Assembly (NCBI RefSeq): GCF_020882015.2
Contig: NZ_CP086555.2
Span: forward strand, 310,001 to 374,000
Source: Candidatus Borrelia undatumii
Lineage (GTDB): Bacteria; Spirochaetota; Spirochaetia; Borreliales; Borreliaceae
Length of the DNA stretch: 64,000 bases
Direction of reading: 5' to 3'
The position numbers were made by a program, and so were the translations under genes. Of this stretch, positions 46,337-56,268 are shown piece after piece. A model generated the notes under the pieces. That model worked only from the letters and a program-made list of their open reading frames with translations. It was not told where the DNA came from and ran no database searches. The stretch's first letter is position 1; every line of letters starts with the position of its first letter.

Positions 46337-47077
46337 TTGGTTGACAATATATTTTACTCAAACGACAAGTTCGATCTAGACTCACTAGACTTGTACAAAA
46401 GAAGGACTCATAAAGCACTTCTAGTTAGCTACGGAGGTTATGAGTTTTTCTTAAAAAATTCCCACTTGTTCCAAAAAATAATAGCCAAGAACACGAAAAA
46501 TATTTTCATATTCTCACAAACAAAAGAAAATGCACGGGTTAACATTTCAACTCACAAAGCCTGGAGCATACTAGACTCAAAAATTGATGTAAATACAGAC
46601 ATAATAAAATCAATACAAAACCTTGAATTTATAAACACAGAAGATAAAATAATAGAAAACGACCATAAAATCGAAATCGCGTCAAATTTTATCAAAGACA
46701 TGACAAGAGAAATAAAAATAATCCCCCTAATATTGGGCAAACTCAACTACCAAGCCCTAAAGGAATTTAGTCAATTTTTAAGCGAATTTACAAAAAAAGA
46801 AGAAAATTCTTTCTTATTTCTTTCCTATTTCACCGCACGCTCTACAAACCCAAACAAGACTATCAGACAAGCAGCAACACTAAAAGAGCTCTTACTTACA
46901 AACAGCCTAAATTCCTCCATAATCCTAGAACATTACAATTCGAACAAAATATCCCCCGAAAACATAAACGCTTTCGTAATAATGCACAAACTTTTCCAAA
47001 GATTCGAATTCGCACACAGGGAAGCCGCATACAACGACAACGAACATTCAATAATAGAAAACATATTGATAAACTGA
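46337..47077 (+). CDS. Conserved hypothetical protein (bb0349 position)
   Basis: A 246-residue protein without signal peptide or membrane segment. I recognise no family. The sequence is Lys/Asn/Glu-rich and helical in the second half. The only plausible start near pyk is TTG 46337 (MVDNIFYSNDKFDLD), 17 bases past the pyk stop and without a clear ribosome-binding site, so translation may depend on pyk. The 3' end is ten bases from convergent rpmB. Confidence 0.65.
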   Translation: MVDNIFYSNDKFDLDSLDLYKRRTHKALLVSYGGYEFFLKNSHLFQKIIAKNTKNIFIFSQTKENARVNISTHKAWSILDSKIDVNTDIIKSIQNLEFINTEDKIIENDHKIEIASNFIKDMTREIKIIPLILGKLNYQALKEFSQFLSEFTKKEENSFLFLSYFTARSTNPNKTIRQAATLKELLLTNSLNSSIILEHYNSNKISPENINAFVIMHKLFQRFEFAHREAAYNDNEHSIIENILIN

Positions 47078-47087
47078 AATCAAAATC

Positions 47088-47366
47088 CTAAATAAAGTCT
47101 TCTAGTCTCTTGCAATTTTTCTTCAAAAAGACATCAAGACCCACCTTTGAAATGCTCCTTAACGCATTCGCAGAAACCCTGATACTAATACTTCTCCCCA
47201 ACTCAGGAATAAAAAACTTCTTATTAATCAAATTGACTTTAAAGGTTCTTCTAGTCTTAACACCAATATGCTGCCCTGCCCCACCCCTTCTTTTAGCAAG
47301 TCCCTTCCTTGGCACATTATTTCCAAACAAGGTCCTCTTTCCTGTTATCTCACACTCTCTGCCCAT
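47088..47366 (-). CDS. rpmB: 50S ribosomal protein L28
   Basis: A 92-residue L28: MGRECEITGKRTLFGNNVPR is the family start, followed by QHIGVKTRRTFKVNLINK and the ISIRVSANALRSISKVGLD block. It lies nine bases downstream of the bb0351-type gene and is convergent with the bb0349-type gene. Ribosomal role is secure. Confidence 0.96.
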   Translation of the reverse strand: MGRECEITGKRTLFGNNVPRKGLAKRRGGAGQHIGVKTRRTFKVNLINKKFFIPELGRSISIRVSANALRSISKVGLDVFLKKNCKRLEDFI

Positions 47367-47375
47367 CCAAAACTC

Positions 47376-48935
47376 CTAAACCGTTTGTTTCCTCTCTAAA
47401 TACAAGTCCATCAACTTTAAAAACAAGCCCAAACTACCTGTTACGTTCTTAATTATACTACCAAAGTTTAAATTATTTCCATATGTTTTTATAAGATCAA
47501 TATCAAGCTCCTTCCAGTTATAAATCAATTCTCTTTCCGAAGAAGTTTTAACATAATCTTCTAAACAATCCCTTAACCGTTGTTCCATAGAATAAATTAT
47601 CGAATAATAATCATTCAATAACACAAGGGCCTTTTTATTAATATCTGCTACTATGCTTACTAACAACTTTTCTGACGATTTATCTCCAACAGAAGCCCTA
47701 TGCAAAAGAGCCTTAATTCTATTACCATAGCTCCCCTGCTCACCAAGATTATTATCAAAATCAATAAGACTCGAATAAGTATTGATTAAAGAATGCATAT
47801 CATTAGACATATGCCTTGAAATCTCAATATCCTTCCACTGCCCCTTAATGATAAGAACATTGACAATATCATTGAGCTCTTTCTTCACAAAATTGATCAC
47901 ATAAGTTTTCAAATAACCTAGCAGTTCATAATAAACATAGCCAGGAGTGCTTGGAATTTTAGATGTAATCTTAACATTCATCCTCTCATTGTAGTTATCC
48001 AAATGTAAAATCGTGCCTGCAGGGAACAATTTCTCAGCCAAAACCCTAGATTTACTATTTTTTTGCAAAACCTTAATTTTTTCTATTTCATTTGCAACAT
48101 GCTTTGCAAGATCATTGAAAAATGCTTTTGCCATAGGCTTTGGCTTCTTCCTATTAGATATAGGAAAATAATCAGGGTCTCCGCTAACATACCTTACAAG
48201 ATACAAAATTTCCTTATTCTTATTTATTTCAATGATTGAAGATATTATCTTAAGCCAAACATTCGGCTTAAGAGGAAAATTTCCCTTATCCCCATACACA
48301 TCCGAAAGGATATCATATAGATTCTTCCAGACAGAGGAATCTACAACAGAATATATGTTCTCTAAAAAATCTTTAATCTCGTCAAGAATTGAACCGCAAC
48401 CAACAGCGTTGAACCTTGGCTTATAAACAAAATCATCTTCCGGAAATAGATTATCAAAGTTCTTAATAATCGAGTGATATGGATATAAGACCAAATCAAA
48501 AAAGACATATAAAGCTTCACAAGTCTCATCGATCAATCTAATTTGCTCTTGAGTTACATTCTTAAATAAAAAATTTAAATTATTATTCAAATTTTTAGGC
48601 ACATCTGATGTGAAACTAGGCATATCACCTGCAGAAAAAGAATAAACATAATCTAAAGCCTTTTTCTGATTCTCATTTAGATAATTCTCAACAACAAAGT
48701 GAATTATCTTGTTTGAATTTCGATATCTCTGCACAAAAAGCTTTAAAGGAGCAAAAGTTCTGTAAAGATTATAAATAAACTTAGCAAACTGAGGCAAAGC
48801 TTGTATTTTTGAAGCATTAAAAAAATTACTTACCTTATCCAAGTTATTCTTTAATTCTCTAATTCTTTTATGCCTGACCTGTTCAGGAGTAAGCTCTTTA
48901 TTAAAGATAGAAAATAAAAAATCAAACAAACCCAA
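47376..48935 (-). CDS. Large conserved hypothetical protein (bb0351 position)
   Basis: About 519 residues if started at TTG 48935 (LGLFDFLFSIFNKELTPEQV), ten bases after GGGGG; a TTG at 48968 would add eleven residues without a ribosome-binding site. The protein is soluble-looking and helical, with no signal peptide, no membrane segment and no motif I recognise. It precedes rpmB closely and is divergent from a lipoprotein gene. Borrelia-type conserved unknown; no function proposed. Confidence 0.75.
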   Translation of the reverse strand: MGLFDFLFSIFNKELTPEQVRHKRIRELKNNLDKVSNFFNASKIQALPQFAKFIYNLYRTFAPLKLFVQRYRNSNKIIHFVVENYLNENQKKALDYVYSFSAGDMPSFTSDVPKNLNNNLNFLFKNVTQEQIRLIDETCEALYVFFDLVLYPYHSIIKNFDNLFPEDDFVYKPRFNAVGCGSILDEIKDFLENIYSVVDSSVWKNLYDILSDVYGDKGNFPLKPNVWLKIISSIIEINKNKEILYLVRYVSGDPDYFPISNRKKPKPMAKAFFNDLAKHVANEIEKIKVLQKNSKSRVLAEKLFPAGTILHLDNYNERMNVKITSKIPSTPGYVYYELLGYLKTYVINFVKKELNDIVNVLIIKGQWKDIEISRHMSNDMHSLINTYSSLIDFDNNLGEQGSYGNRIKALLHRASVGDKSSEKLLVSIVADINKKALVLLNDYYSIIYSMEQRLRDCLEDYVKTSSERELIYNWKELDIDLIKTYGNNLNFGSIIKNVTGSLGLFLKLMDLYLERKQTV

Positions 48936-49049
48936 ACTTACCAATCCCCCGCTAAAAATTAAGCACAAAATAAATAACGCTTCAAAACACCTGCGCTACC
49001 AAAATTATACATAATTTATTGTAAAATAAAAGGAAGTAAGGTAAATAAT

Positions 49050-50147
49050 TTGCATGTACATAAAAAATCAGTTCTAATCACAGCTTTTATCTTGATTCTT
49101 AGTTGTTCGGCAAATGATAATGTAGTCTTACTAACCGACAGTAAAATCATTCCATTTTACGTATCACAATTTAATATAGAAAACAAAACAAATTTTATAG
49201 TTAAATACAAAGATCATATTAATGCACAAATAATTAACAAAGAAAATGCTCAGGTAGTTATAGCAAAAACCATAGACGATATTAATATAATTAAAAATTT
49301 TAAAAATCTTCAAAAGTACTATCACCCAGATTATCCAGTTCTAAATGGTATATCTGAGAAGTTCACATACAGAATTATTCCTATAAGCTTTGATATTCCA
49401 ATCTTAATGTATAAAAACGAATACGATATAGAGCAGTACATTGATGTGCAAAATATTAAAACAATATACAAACTTTTTCAAAGGGAAAAAAAATTCTTTC
49501 TTTCTCCCTTCATTTCTGAAAATCTTTTCTACGTAGTGTCTAAAATAAACAAGGTAGACTTTCATCTTGCAAACAATAATCCTGAATATGATGAGGAAAA
49601 AATGTTAAGCATGAAAGAACACTTTAAATCATTTTTAGACGTAAATGAAATTAAAATTCAAAAAGATTTTGCAGAAAAATACCAATATTTAAAATTAGAA
49701 AATATTTTACTTGAAAAAAACACACTTTTAATAGCAGGGCTGGCTGATTTAGAATATTACAAAGGGTTAAAGAAAGACGTCAGAAATAAAATTAACTTTT
49801 CATACTTAACAAACCAAAACAAAAAATTAACAATATCCAATATAAGCTTTATGGGAGTTAAAGAGTTGTCACAACTTGCAGAAAGATTTGTCGTCTGGGT
49901 ATTGGATAAAGAAGTACAGAAAGCCCTAATTGAACTTAAAAACAGAGCTAAATTTGATGAACATTTCGGTTTCATAAGCGGCCTCACGCCCTATAAAAGC
50001 TTAAATTTAAAACTAAACATTAAAAAAGAAACCCCTCTTTTCATCATCGATGAAAACTACATAGACGAAAGCACATATATACCCAATAAAAAACAAATAG
50101 AGAAAGAAATCCAAATAATTAATGAATTGTTTATCGACAACTACTAG
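49050..50147 (+). CDS. Predicted lipoprotein of substrate-binding-like type (bb0352 position)
   Basis: A 365-residue protein with lipoprotein leader HVHKKSVLITAFILILSC (start codon TTG 49050 after GGAAGTAAGG). After the lipid-bearing Cys come VVLLTDSKIIPFYVSQFNIE, an opening reminiscent of periplasmic solute-binding proteins, and internal domain-like spacing (VVIAKTIDDINIIKNF, LLIAGLADLEYYKGL). The extracellular-solute-binding fold is my inference from this pattern, not a motif match. No transporter genes adjoin it. It is convergent with a membrane-protein gene. Confidence 0.7.
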   Translation: MHVHKKSVLITAFILILSCSANDNVVLLTDSKIIPFYVSQFNIENKTNFIVKYKDHINAQIINKENAQVVIAKTIDDINIIKNFKNLQKYYHPDYPVLNGISEKFTYRIIPISFDIPILMYKNEYDIEQYIDVQNIKTIYKLFQREKKFFLSPFISENLFYVVSKINKVDFHLANNNPEYDEEKMLSMKEHFKSFLDVNEIKIQKDFAEKYQYLKLENILLEKNTLLIAGLADLEYYKGLKKDVRNKINFSYLTNQNKKLTISNISFMGVKELSQLAERFVVWVLDKEVQKALIELKNRAKFDEHFGFISGLTPYKSLNLKLNIKKETPLFIIDENYIDESTYIPNKKQIEKEIQIINELFIDNY

Positions 50148-50166
50148 TCTTTCAAAAAAACTGAAA

Positions 50167-51963
50167 TTATGATTCTCTATAATTAAAATGTATTAAATGA
50201 AACATAACAATCAACAAGAGAAGAAGGATCAGAACAAAGGGCAAATACATGCTGGCAAACATTTGAATAAAAACTGCTACCAAAACAAATAACAAATAAT
50301 TTACGAAAATCGAAACAATAATCGAAAATACAGCTATCATGATGGATACTAAAAATATTAAGAACTTCGAACCCACTTGAAAACTCACCCTAGAAGACAC
50401 AGCAATAAATAACATTCCCCATAAAACTAATAATACAGGGTTTATCAATAATAAAAGACTGAACGAAAAAATACTTACCAATCTTAAGTTAAGCATTTCA
50501 ATTTGACTAAAAGCTTTCAAAAGCCCTTGGGCAGACAAAAATAAGTTGCTACTAGAATTAGAAAATAAATGCAAATTATCAACATCTTTATTAATGCTAA
50601 TAATACGACCACCTAAATCAAAGTCTCCGGTCGAAACAATAACTTTAGTAGCGGTAATACTGCTGTCTTCATTATCCTTATCCAACACATTCTGATAAAC
50701 CTCATTGCCCTGAAGAGTAGCAAATGGAACTTTAATGTGCAACACAACATTGCCTGATTTATTAAATCTAATAAGCTCAAAATTTCTAATCATCTTTATA
50801 TAAGAGATATCACTTACAACTTTTTGCATATAAATATAATCATGTGTTTTACTATCAGGATTAAATTGAAACAAAAATATATCATTTATACCATGATGTT
50901 CATAATATTTTTCAATCTCATCGAAGAAAAGGTACTCACTTCTAAGTTTTTCCAGAGACTTATTTTTATAGCCTAAAATCTCATTGTCATTCGGAAATAA
51001 TTTATGGAGCCTTAAGAACCCATAATAGGCAGATTTAAATTTCTCTGTGTTAAAATACAAAAAATTTTTCTGTTTCTCTTCTAAAACCAAATGTCCCTTT
51101 TCACTCTCAATATTTTTGCTCTCGTTAATAGCCTTGAAAGTTAAATCCAGAAGAGCAGCAAGACCATCATCCCCAGTGGAAGCAAATCCTATATAAGCAA
51201 GATAATTAGCAGTAGGATAATCGCCCCTACCAATAAGCTCATTAACAATATCCTGAAAATCTTTCTTGGTAAGCTTTCTAATTAAATATGCATTAACAGT
51301 CTTGTTTATCTTTTCCAGATCAACATCATAGACAGGCATTCTATCGTATTCTGATTTAACTAGGTAATAATTAGTGGAAAGTTCATCGTTATCAAAGTCA
51401 ATAAGCCTCATTTTATTATAGATCCTAATTAAATCCTCAAGATATTTTTTTTTCTTCTTCATTGCATCTACTAAATAATCTGAGCCTAAAATCCTGTTTT
51501 CTGATAAGTTTATGTCTATACCCCTTACCTTGTAAACTATTTCATTTGCCTGACGCTCCAAAAGATTATACCTATCATAGGTATACCTATATTCACTCCT
51601 CTGTGTGAGGGCATAAGGTAGAATAAAATTAAAAACAAAAGAAAACAAAACTCCCACTATAAAAAATAAAAATACAAATGGATAAAATCTTCCAAATAAG
51701 TACCCCGTATACCCTTTTAAATAGCATTTCACTTCATAACTACTTAAAAAAATAAAGTAAACACAAACAAAAAATATAAAAAATCCATTAAAATAACGAT
51801 AAACATCCAAAACAGTGTCGAAAAACGTGGCTATTAACCTATATTTTTCCAAATAACCCGGCCCTAAAAAATACGTATAACAAAAAATTAAACAAATAAA
51901 TAAAAACAAATAAATAACAAAATTACTCAAAAAGACATACAACTCTCTTTTCATAAACTCCAC
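50167..51963 (-). CDS. Polytopic membrane protein with large soluble insert, unknown function (bb0353 position)
   Basis: A 598-residue protein. Three hydrophobic helices occur in the first 115 residues, a long soluble helical region spans residues about 120-480, and four or more helices fill residues about 490-590. The soluble part includes TPR-like pairs (GDYPTANYLAYIGFASTGDD, FKSAYYGFLRLHKLFPNDNE). It lies three bases after the next membrane-protein gene, so the two probably form one complex. I do not recognise the family. Confidence 0.75.
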   Translation of the reverse strand: MEFMKRELYVFLSNFVIYLFLFICLIFCYTYFLGPGYLEKYRLIATFFDTVLDVYRYFNGFFIFFVCVYFIFLSSYEVKCYLKGYTGYLFGRFYPFVFLFFIVGVLFSFVFNFILPYALTQRSEYRYTYDRYNLLERQANEIVYKVRGIDINLSENRILGSDYLVDAMKKKKKYLEDLIRIYNKMRLIDFDNDELSTNYYLVKSEYDRMPVYDVDLEKINKTVNAYLIRKLTKKDFQDIVNELIGRGDYPTANYLAYIGFASTGDDGLAALLDLTFKAINESKNIESEKGHLVLEEKQKNFLYFNTEKFKSAYYGFLRLHKLFPNDNEILGYKNKSLEKLRSEYLFFDEIEKYYEHHGINDIFLFQFNPDSKTHDYIYMQKVVSDISYIKMIRNFELIRFNKSGNVVLHIKVPFATLQGNEVYQNVLDKDNEDSSITATKVIVSTGDFDLGGRIISINKDVDNLHLFSNSSSNLFLSAQGLLKAFSQIEMLNLRLVSIFSFSLLLLINPVLLVLWGMLFIAVSSRVSFQVGSKFLIFLVSIMIAVFSIIVSIFVNYLLFVLVAVFIQMFASMYLPFVLILLLLLIVMFHLIHFNYRES

Positions 51964-51966
51964 AGA

Positions 51967-52908
51967 CTATTTTAGCAAACTGGTATCAAATCCTTCGCCA
52001 ACCTTAATACAAGAGGCAATAAACCCAAACAAATAAACAGAAAAGAATGTCAGAACACAAAAAACAAAAGGAATGTAATCAGATACTAAACTCCTTCCCA
52101 TAATTGAATCAAAATTCTTAGGAAACTCAACCGCATAAAGATTATAAACTTTAAAAAATAAAAAAACAAAGATAGGATAAAGAAATAGAGAAAAACTACT
52201 TGAAAATATGAGATTAAAAATATAGAAAAATGAGAACAAAAGTAAACCGAATCCAAATGCATTAAAAATCAGATCAGTATGACCTAAAGATAGAAAAAAA
52301 TTATTTAAAGTTTCTAAATCATTAAAAACATAGCTGATCAGTTTGCTATATATTCTTTGCATCAAGAATACATCTTTCTTGGAATAAACAATGTTATCTC
52401 TAGGAAAGTCTTGGGCATATGAAAACCCACTAAAATCCCCATCATCATCGTTACGCTCTACCTTTAAAAGACCCTTAAAGCCAAACTGTTTGGAATCATC
52501 ACTGTACAAAACCAACTTATCATCAAAGAAATGTACTATCCCGTCTCTAATAGTCCTACCGCTCTTTTGATGAAATCCCACAAATATAGTATTAAAGTCG
52601 TAGGCCGCTTTAAATCCAAAGTAAGACAATACCAATATAGAAACAAAAGTGACAAAACACAAAACCCTAGACATTCCCATAGCCTCTGCGTTGAAGGGAT
52701 AAGAAATTCTCATAAAAGTAAAAACAAGAGCCAAGGGAAAGGCATAAAGATAAGCATCATGATAAAGCTCGTAACTAAAAACAGAAAAATTCACATACAA
52801 AAATTTATATTTCAAATAAAATGTACAAAGAAAGACAAAAGACAAAACAAAAAACACAAAAACAAACCTACAGGATACCAAAAAAACAGATCTTAAAACA
52901 TCAAACAC
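51967..52908 (-). CDS. Polytopic membrane protein, unknown function (bb0354 position)
   Basis: A 313-residue, very hydrophobic, Phe-rich protein with at least five predicted membrane helices: FVFVFFVLSFVFLCTFYL near the N-terminus, YAFPLALVFTFM, LCFVTFVSILVLSYFGF, and three near the C-terminus. A soluble loop between residues about 105 and 200 is probably extracytoplasmic. It is cotranscribed with the 598-residue membrane gene (three bases). Function unknown. Confidence 0.75.
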   Translation of the reverse strand: MFDVLRSVFLVSCRFVFVFFVLSFVFLCTFYLKYKFLYVNFSVFSYELYHDAYLYAFPLALVFTFMRISYPFNAEAMGMSRVLCFVTFVSILVLSYFGFKAAYDFNTIFVGFHQKSGRTIRDGIVHFFDDKLVLYSDDSKQFGFKGLLKVERNDDDGDFSGFSYAQDFPRDNIVYSKKDVFLMQRIYSKLISYVFNDLETLNNFFLSLGHTDLIFNAFGFGLLLFSFFYIFNLIFSSSFSLFLYPIFVFLFFKVYNLYAVEFPKNFDSIMGRSLVSDYIPFVFCVLTFFSVYLFGFIASCIKVGEGFDTSLLK

Positions 52909-52936
52909 AAAAAACCCCTAGCCAAAAACTAATATC

Positions 52937-53434
52937 TTAAGACTTCCCAACAAGCAAAACATCTCTAATCTTCTGCTTGGCTTCCTCAAAACTAATTTGT
53001 AAGGCTAAACTAATCTCATGTTCCAAAATCAACTCAAAATCATTTAAAATCCTCTTCTCATAGAAAGGTAACTCTTTTTGAATAGATTTCGTGTATAAGT
53101 ATTTATACAACCTAGCAGTATTTAGTATATCGCTCTGCTTATAAAAATCATGACTACCATCCTTTATTTTTTTCTGATCTATCTGACCCTCGAAATCTTT
53201 TATAACATCAAACACTTCCTCTACTTTCTCCCTACTAACCAAAGCCCTGATACCAAGATCGCTAGCCCTATCAACCGGAACCATGAAAGTCATCTCATTA
53301 AACGGAAAGTATATTTCATAATAATCAATAAACTTACCATTAAACTCTTTATTTTGAATATTTTTTATCCTACCCACTCCCTGCATCGGATAGACGATAG
53401 CTTGATCTAATACAAACGCCACTCTTTCCCTCAT
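52937..53434 (-). CDS. CarD/CdnL-type RNA polymerase-binding regulator, LtpA homologue
   Basis: A 165-residue protein whose N-terminal half is the CarD-type RNA-polymerase interaction domain: IVYPMQGVGRIKNI, DYYEIYFPFNEMTFMVPVDR and GIRALVSREKVEEV. The C-terminal half is the helical DNA-contact module. In B. burgdorferi BB0355 was named LtpA, expressed at lower temperature (from memory), and does not substitute for mycobacterial-type essential CarD in any way visible here. It lies between the membrane pair and the WecG-like gene, all minus strand. Confidence 0.88.
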   Translation of the reverse strand: MRERVAFVLDQAIVYPMQGVGRIKNIQNKEFNGKFIDYYEIYFPFNEMTFMVPVDRASDLGIRALVSREKVEEVFDVIKDFEGQIDQKKIKDGSHDFYKQSDILNTARLYKYLYTKSIQKELPFYEKRILNDFELILEHEISLALQISFEEAKQKIRDVLLVGKS

Positions 53435-53470
53435 ATAACAAAATTCTACTAACGTTTAAATCAAAAGAAA

Positions 53471-54067
53471 TTACAAAAACACACTCAAGTTAGTTCTAAT
53501 ACTAAACTTATCTGCATAAAACAAATCCTTAAGGTAATTACCACCGCAAAAACTTATTATCACACTAGGAGTAAGTTTATTAATATTTGCAAAAAACATC
53601 TCCCTGTTCCTCCTAACAGCCCTCAGATCATAGTAACCAATGAAATTAATCTCCTTATGCGACCCTTTCAATCTTAAAAAATTCCTCTTAGAAACTACCT
53701 TGTCCTCGTCGATAATATAGCATGTTTTATATGTATTTTCTAGTATACGCATTAAAACAAGCAAAATTGAATTTGAATCATAACAACCGATATCAATCTT
53801 TTTAAAAAGCTTACAAAGAACTCTTAGTAACCTAGAATTTGAAAAAACAAGCGAAGAAGCCTTAACAAGATTTCTAAATTTTTTAAAGATCAAAAATTTC
53901 AAAAAAGCCTTAAAATCAACAAAAATCACCATTGAATGATATGGATGCGATAAAAGGTATTCAAATCGACTCGACAATTTATCAGCATTCCTAAACACAT
54001 CTATTGGGAATCCACAAAAATAAATCCTATCCGGCTTTGAATATATATCTTTTAGATTAGCCACCAT
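53471..54067 (-). CDS. WecG/TagA/CpsF-fold protein (possible glycosyltransferase)
   Basis: A 198-residue protein with the layout of the WecG/TagA family: DIYSKPDRIYFCGFPIDVFR at the start, SSLVFSNSRLLRVLCK, IDIGCYDSNSILLVLMRILE, KTCYIIDEDK (like VFLLG), EINFIGYYDL (like IVGxHGYF) and KLTPSVIISFCGGNYLKDLF at the end (like PDILLVALGxPKQE). Several expected polar residues differ, for example CGGNY in place of GxPKQE, so it may be a diverged or non-enzymatic member. It overlaps rsmE by 11 bases. Sugar substrate is unknown. Confidence 0.55.
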   Translation of the reverse strand: MVANLKDIYSKPDRIYFCGFPIDVFRNADKLSSRFEYLLSHPYHSMVIFVDFKAFLKFLIFKKFRNLVKASSLVFSNSRLLRVLCKLFKKIDIGCYDSNSILLVLMRILENTYKTCYIIDEDKVVSKRNFLRLKGSHKEINFIGYYDLRAVRRNREMFFANINKLTPSVIISFCGGNYLKDLFYADKFSIRTNLSVFL

Positions 54068-54785
54068 TACCCTCTAATAACAGTTTAAAACAAATAAGCG
54101 AATAAACAATAGCTGTATCTGATCTTAAAACTGGAGTATTAAACCTTACAAATTTAAAACCCATTTCCTTAAACAAATTAATTTCCGACATTGAAAAACA
54201 GCCCTCAGGCCCTACTAAAATGCCAATTTTATTCGAAGTACCCACACCATCCCCGCAACTTAATAAAACCCCCAGTTGATGAGCAACATAATAACTAACA
54301 GCAGATGAATAAGGAATGCTAAAAAAATTTTTGTAAAAATTAACACTGGGTACATGCACGTTACCACTCTGTTTCAAAGCTTCATCAATTATTCTTGAAA
54401 ACCTAGAACTTTTAAAGTTCAAATCATTAACATCTACTCTAGAAACAGAATTATCAGCATTAACAATATTTATTTGGTCTACTCCAATTTCAACAATTTG
54501 CCTCAAACAAAAATCTAACCTTCTACCCTTAAGACTGGATATAAACACACTTATCTCAAAGTCTCTCTTCTTTATCTTCTCTACCCTCAGAGTAGACAGT
54601 CTAATAAGTTTATTATCCATGCTTAAAATTTCAGCAAACCTTACGTCCTCTCCCTTCAGCAAAACATTCAATCTATCCCCTACCTTAACCCGCCTCACAT
54701 CAACAAGATAGTGATAGATTTTAACATCGTTAATAACGATATCATTTCCAAATAAACAGTCATCGCCTAGGACTATTTGTTTCAC
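54057..54785 (-). CDS. rsmE: 16S rRNA (uracil-1498-N3)-methyltransferase RsmE
   Basis: A 242-residue SPOUT methyltransferase. The signature KIGILVGPEGCFSMSEINLF, the RFNTPVLRSDTAIVYSLICF knot at the C-terminus and the central RRLDFCLRQIVEIGVDQINI block are diagnostic. It methylates N3 of U1498 in 16S rRNA. It lies three bases from ctp and overlaps the WecG-like gene by 11 bases. Confidence 0.92.
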   Translation of the reverse strand: MKQIVLGDDCLFGNDIVINDVKIYHYLVDVRRVKVGDRLNVLLKGEDVRFAEILSMDNKLIRLSTLRVEKIKKRDFEISVFISSLKGRRLDFCLRQIVEIGVDQINIVNADNSVSRVDVNDLNFKSSRFSRIIDEALKQSGNVHVPSVNFYKNFFSIPYSSAVSYYVAHQLGVLLSCGDGVGTSNKIGILVGPEGCFSMSEINLFKEMGFKFVRFNTPVLRSDTAIVYSLICFKLLLEGNGG

Positions 54786-54788
54786 AAA

Positions 54789-56207
54789 TTAATTTCCAAC
54801 TTCTCTCATAAGATACTCATAAGAAGCTTTTAACGCCTTATCATAATGTAGATTATAGATTAACGCTTCTTGATTTGTATCTTGATAAAACCTATTAAGC
54901 ACATATTGACCCAAAAAATCCCTATCCACATTATAACTAGAATGCTGTCTAACAAGATTATCAATAAAACCATCTATTTCAGTTTCCGTAATAGTTTTTC
55001 TATCCTTCAAAAAATTCCCTATCAAATCCTTATCAAAAATCTCCTTATACACTGCAACTTCCTCTTCAGAAAAATCCTTTGAAACAATTTCCAAATCAGG
55101 TTTAATTCCAACATTATGAATGCTTTGTCCAGAAGGAGTGTAGTACTTAGAGTTGGTAATCTTAAATCCTCCCGTATGGAAAGGAATCACATTCTGTATT
55201 ACTCCTTTGCCATAAGACTTTTCCCCCACAACATAAGCTCTCTGATGGTCTTTTAAGGCGCCCACTAAAACCTCTGATGCGGATGCTGAATGCTTATCAA
55301 TTAAGGCAACAATCTTCATGTCCAAAGGCACTAAATACTCGGAGCTAGCTTTATATTCAAATGGAACCCTAGCATCTCTTGCCTTTGTTGAGACAATAAT
55401 TCCCTCAGTCAAAATATCATCGGCTATCTTTATTGCATCCTTAAGAAAACCCCCAGTGTTGAGTCTTAAGTCCAGTATTAAAGACTTAATATTTTGAGAT
55501 TTAAGTTTTTCCAAAGCTTTTCTGAAGTAACTGTTAGTATTTGGATTAAAACTCACTATCCTAATGTACCCAACATCTTTACCAATTACATCATATTTAA
55601 CAGTCTTTATATCCAATTTTTCCCTTATAAGCTCAAAGTCCAATTTTAAATCCTTACCTCTCAGAATAGAAACCTTAACCTTTGTACCTTCTGTACCTCT
55701 TAAAAGTTCAACAACCTGTTCCACTGTCATTAAAGAAGCACTCTTGCCATCAATCGCCGTAATATAATCACCAGACCTTATTCCAGCTCTGTACGCAGGC
55801 CCCTCCTCAAAAGGAGTAAGAATTTTAACATAAGGAACACCATGATCAAGGTTAGAGCTCGCAGAAGAATCTTTTTTGGTAATAGTAACCCCAATACCAA
55901 CATAATTCCCCTCCGTAGTCTTTGATATTTCCTCCAAATCTTTTCTTGTCAAATATTGAGAGTAGGGGTCGCCCAACGCCTGAAACATACCCTTTAAAGC
56001 CCCCTCAAAAACGGCCTCATCATCAACAGGCTCAACGTAATTTCTCTTAATGAAATCGAAAGCTTCCGTCATCATATGACCATAATTTGACGCAGATAAT
56101 TTACTTCCAGAAGAACCCACTTGTGCAAAGATAGATTCTACAATAACCAAAGAGCTGATACCAAAAGCCAACAAAAAGTATACAAATGCTAAAAATTTAT
56201 TTCTCAT
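54789..56207 (-). CDS. ctpA: Carboxy-terminal processing protease CtpA
   Basis: A 472-residue S41 peptidase. It has an N-terminal signal (MRNKFLAFVYFLLAFG, then FAQVGS), a PDZ domain (VPYVKILTPFEEGPAYRAGI and on), and the Ser-Lys dyad (IDKHSASASEVLVGALKDHQ and VVGEKSYGKGVIQNV). CtpA trims C-termini of outer-membrane proteins such as P13 in Borrelia (literature, from memory). The start is ATG 56207, with AGGA nine bases upstream and the proper signal peptide; longer frames to 56312 are less plausible. Confidence 0.93.
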   Translation of the reverse strand: MRNKFLAFVYFLLAFGISSLVIVESIFAQVGSSGSKLSASNYGHMMTEAFDFIKRNYVEPVDDEAVFEGALKGMFQALGDPYSQYLTRKDLEEISKTTEGNYVGIGVTITKKDSSASSNLDHGVPYVKILTPFEEGPAYRAGIRSGDYITAIDGKSASLMTVEQVVELLRGTEGTKVKVSILRGKDLKLDFELIREKLDIKTVKYDVIGKDVGYIRIVSFNPNTNSYFRKALEKLKSQNIKSLILDLRLNTGGFLKDAIKIADDILTEGIIVSTKARDARVPFEYKASSEYLVPLDMKIVALIDKHSASASEVLVGALKDHQRAYVVGEKSYGKGVIQNVIPFHTGGFKITNSKYYTPSGQSIHNVGIKPDLEIVSKDFSEEEVAVYKEIFDKDLIGNFLKDRKTITETEIDGFIDNLVRQHSSYNVDRDFLGQYVLNRFYQDTNQEALIYNLHYDKALKASYEYLMREVGN

Positions 56208-56251
56208 CCAATTAATTCCTACACAAATAAAACTTGATTTTATCTTCATGA

Positions 56252-56268
56252 TATAATACTTTAAGATT
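56252..56268 (+). promoter_or_regulatory. Extended -10 promoter next to the bb0360-type gene
   Basis: TGATATAAT (TG at 56249-56250, TATAAT 56252-56257) is an extended -10 element. Transcription would begin about five bases before the ATG at 56269, leaving almost no 5' leader. Confidence 0.45.
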
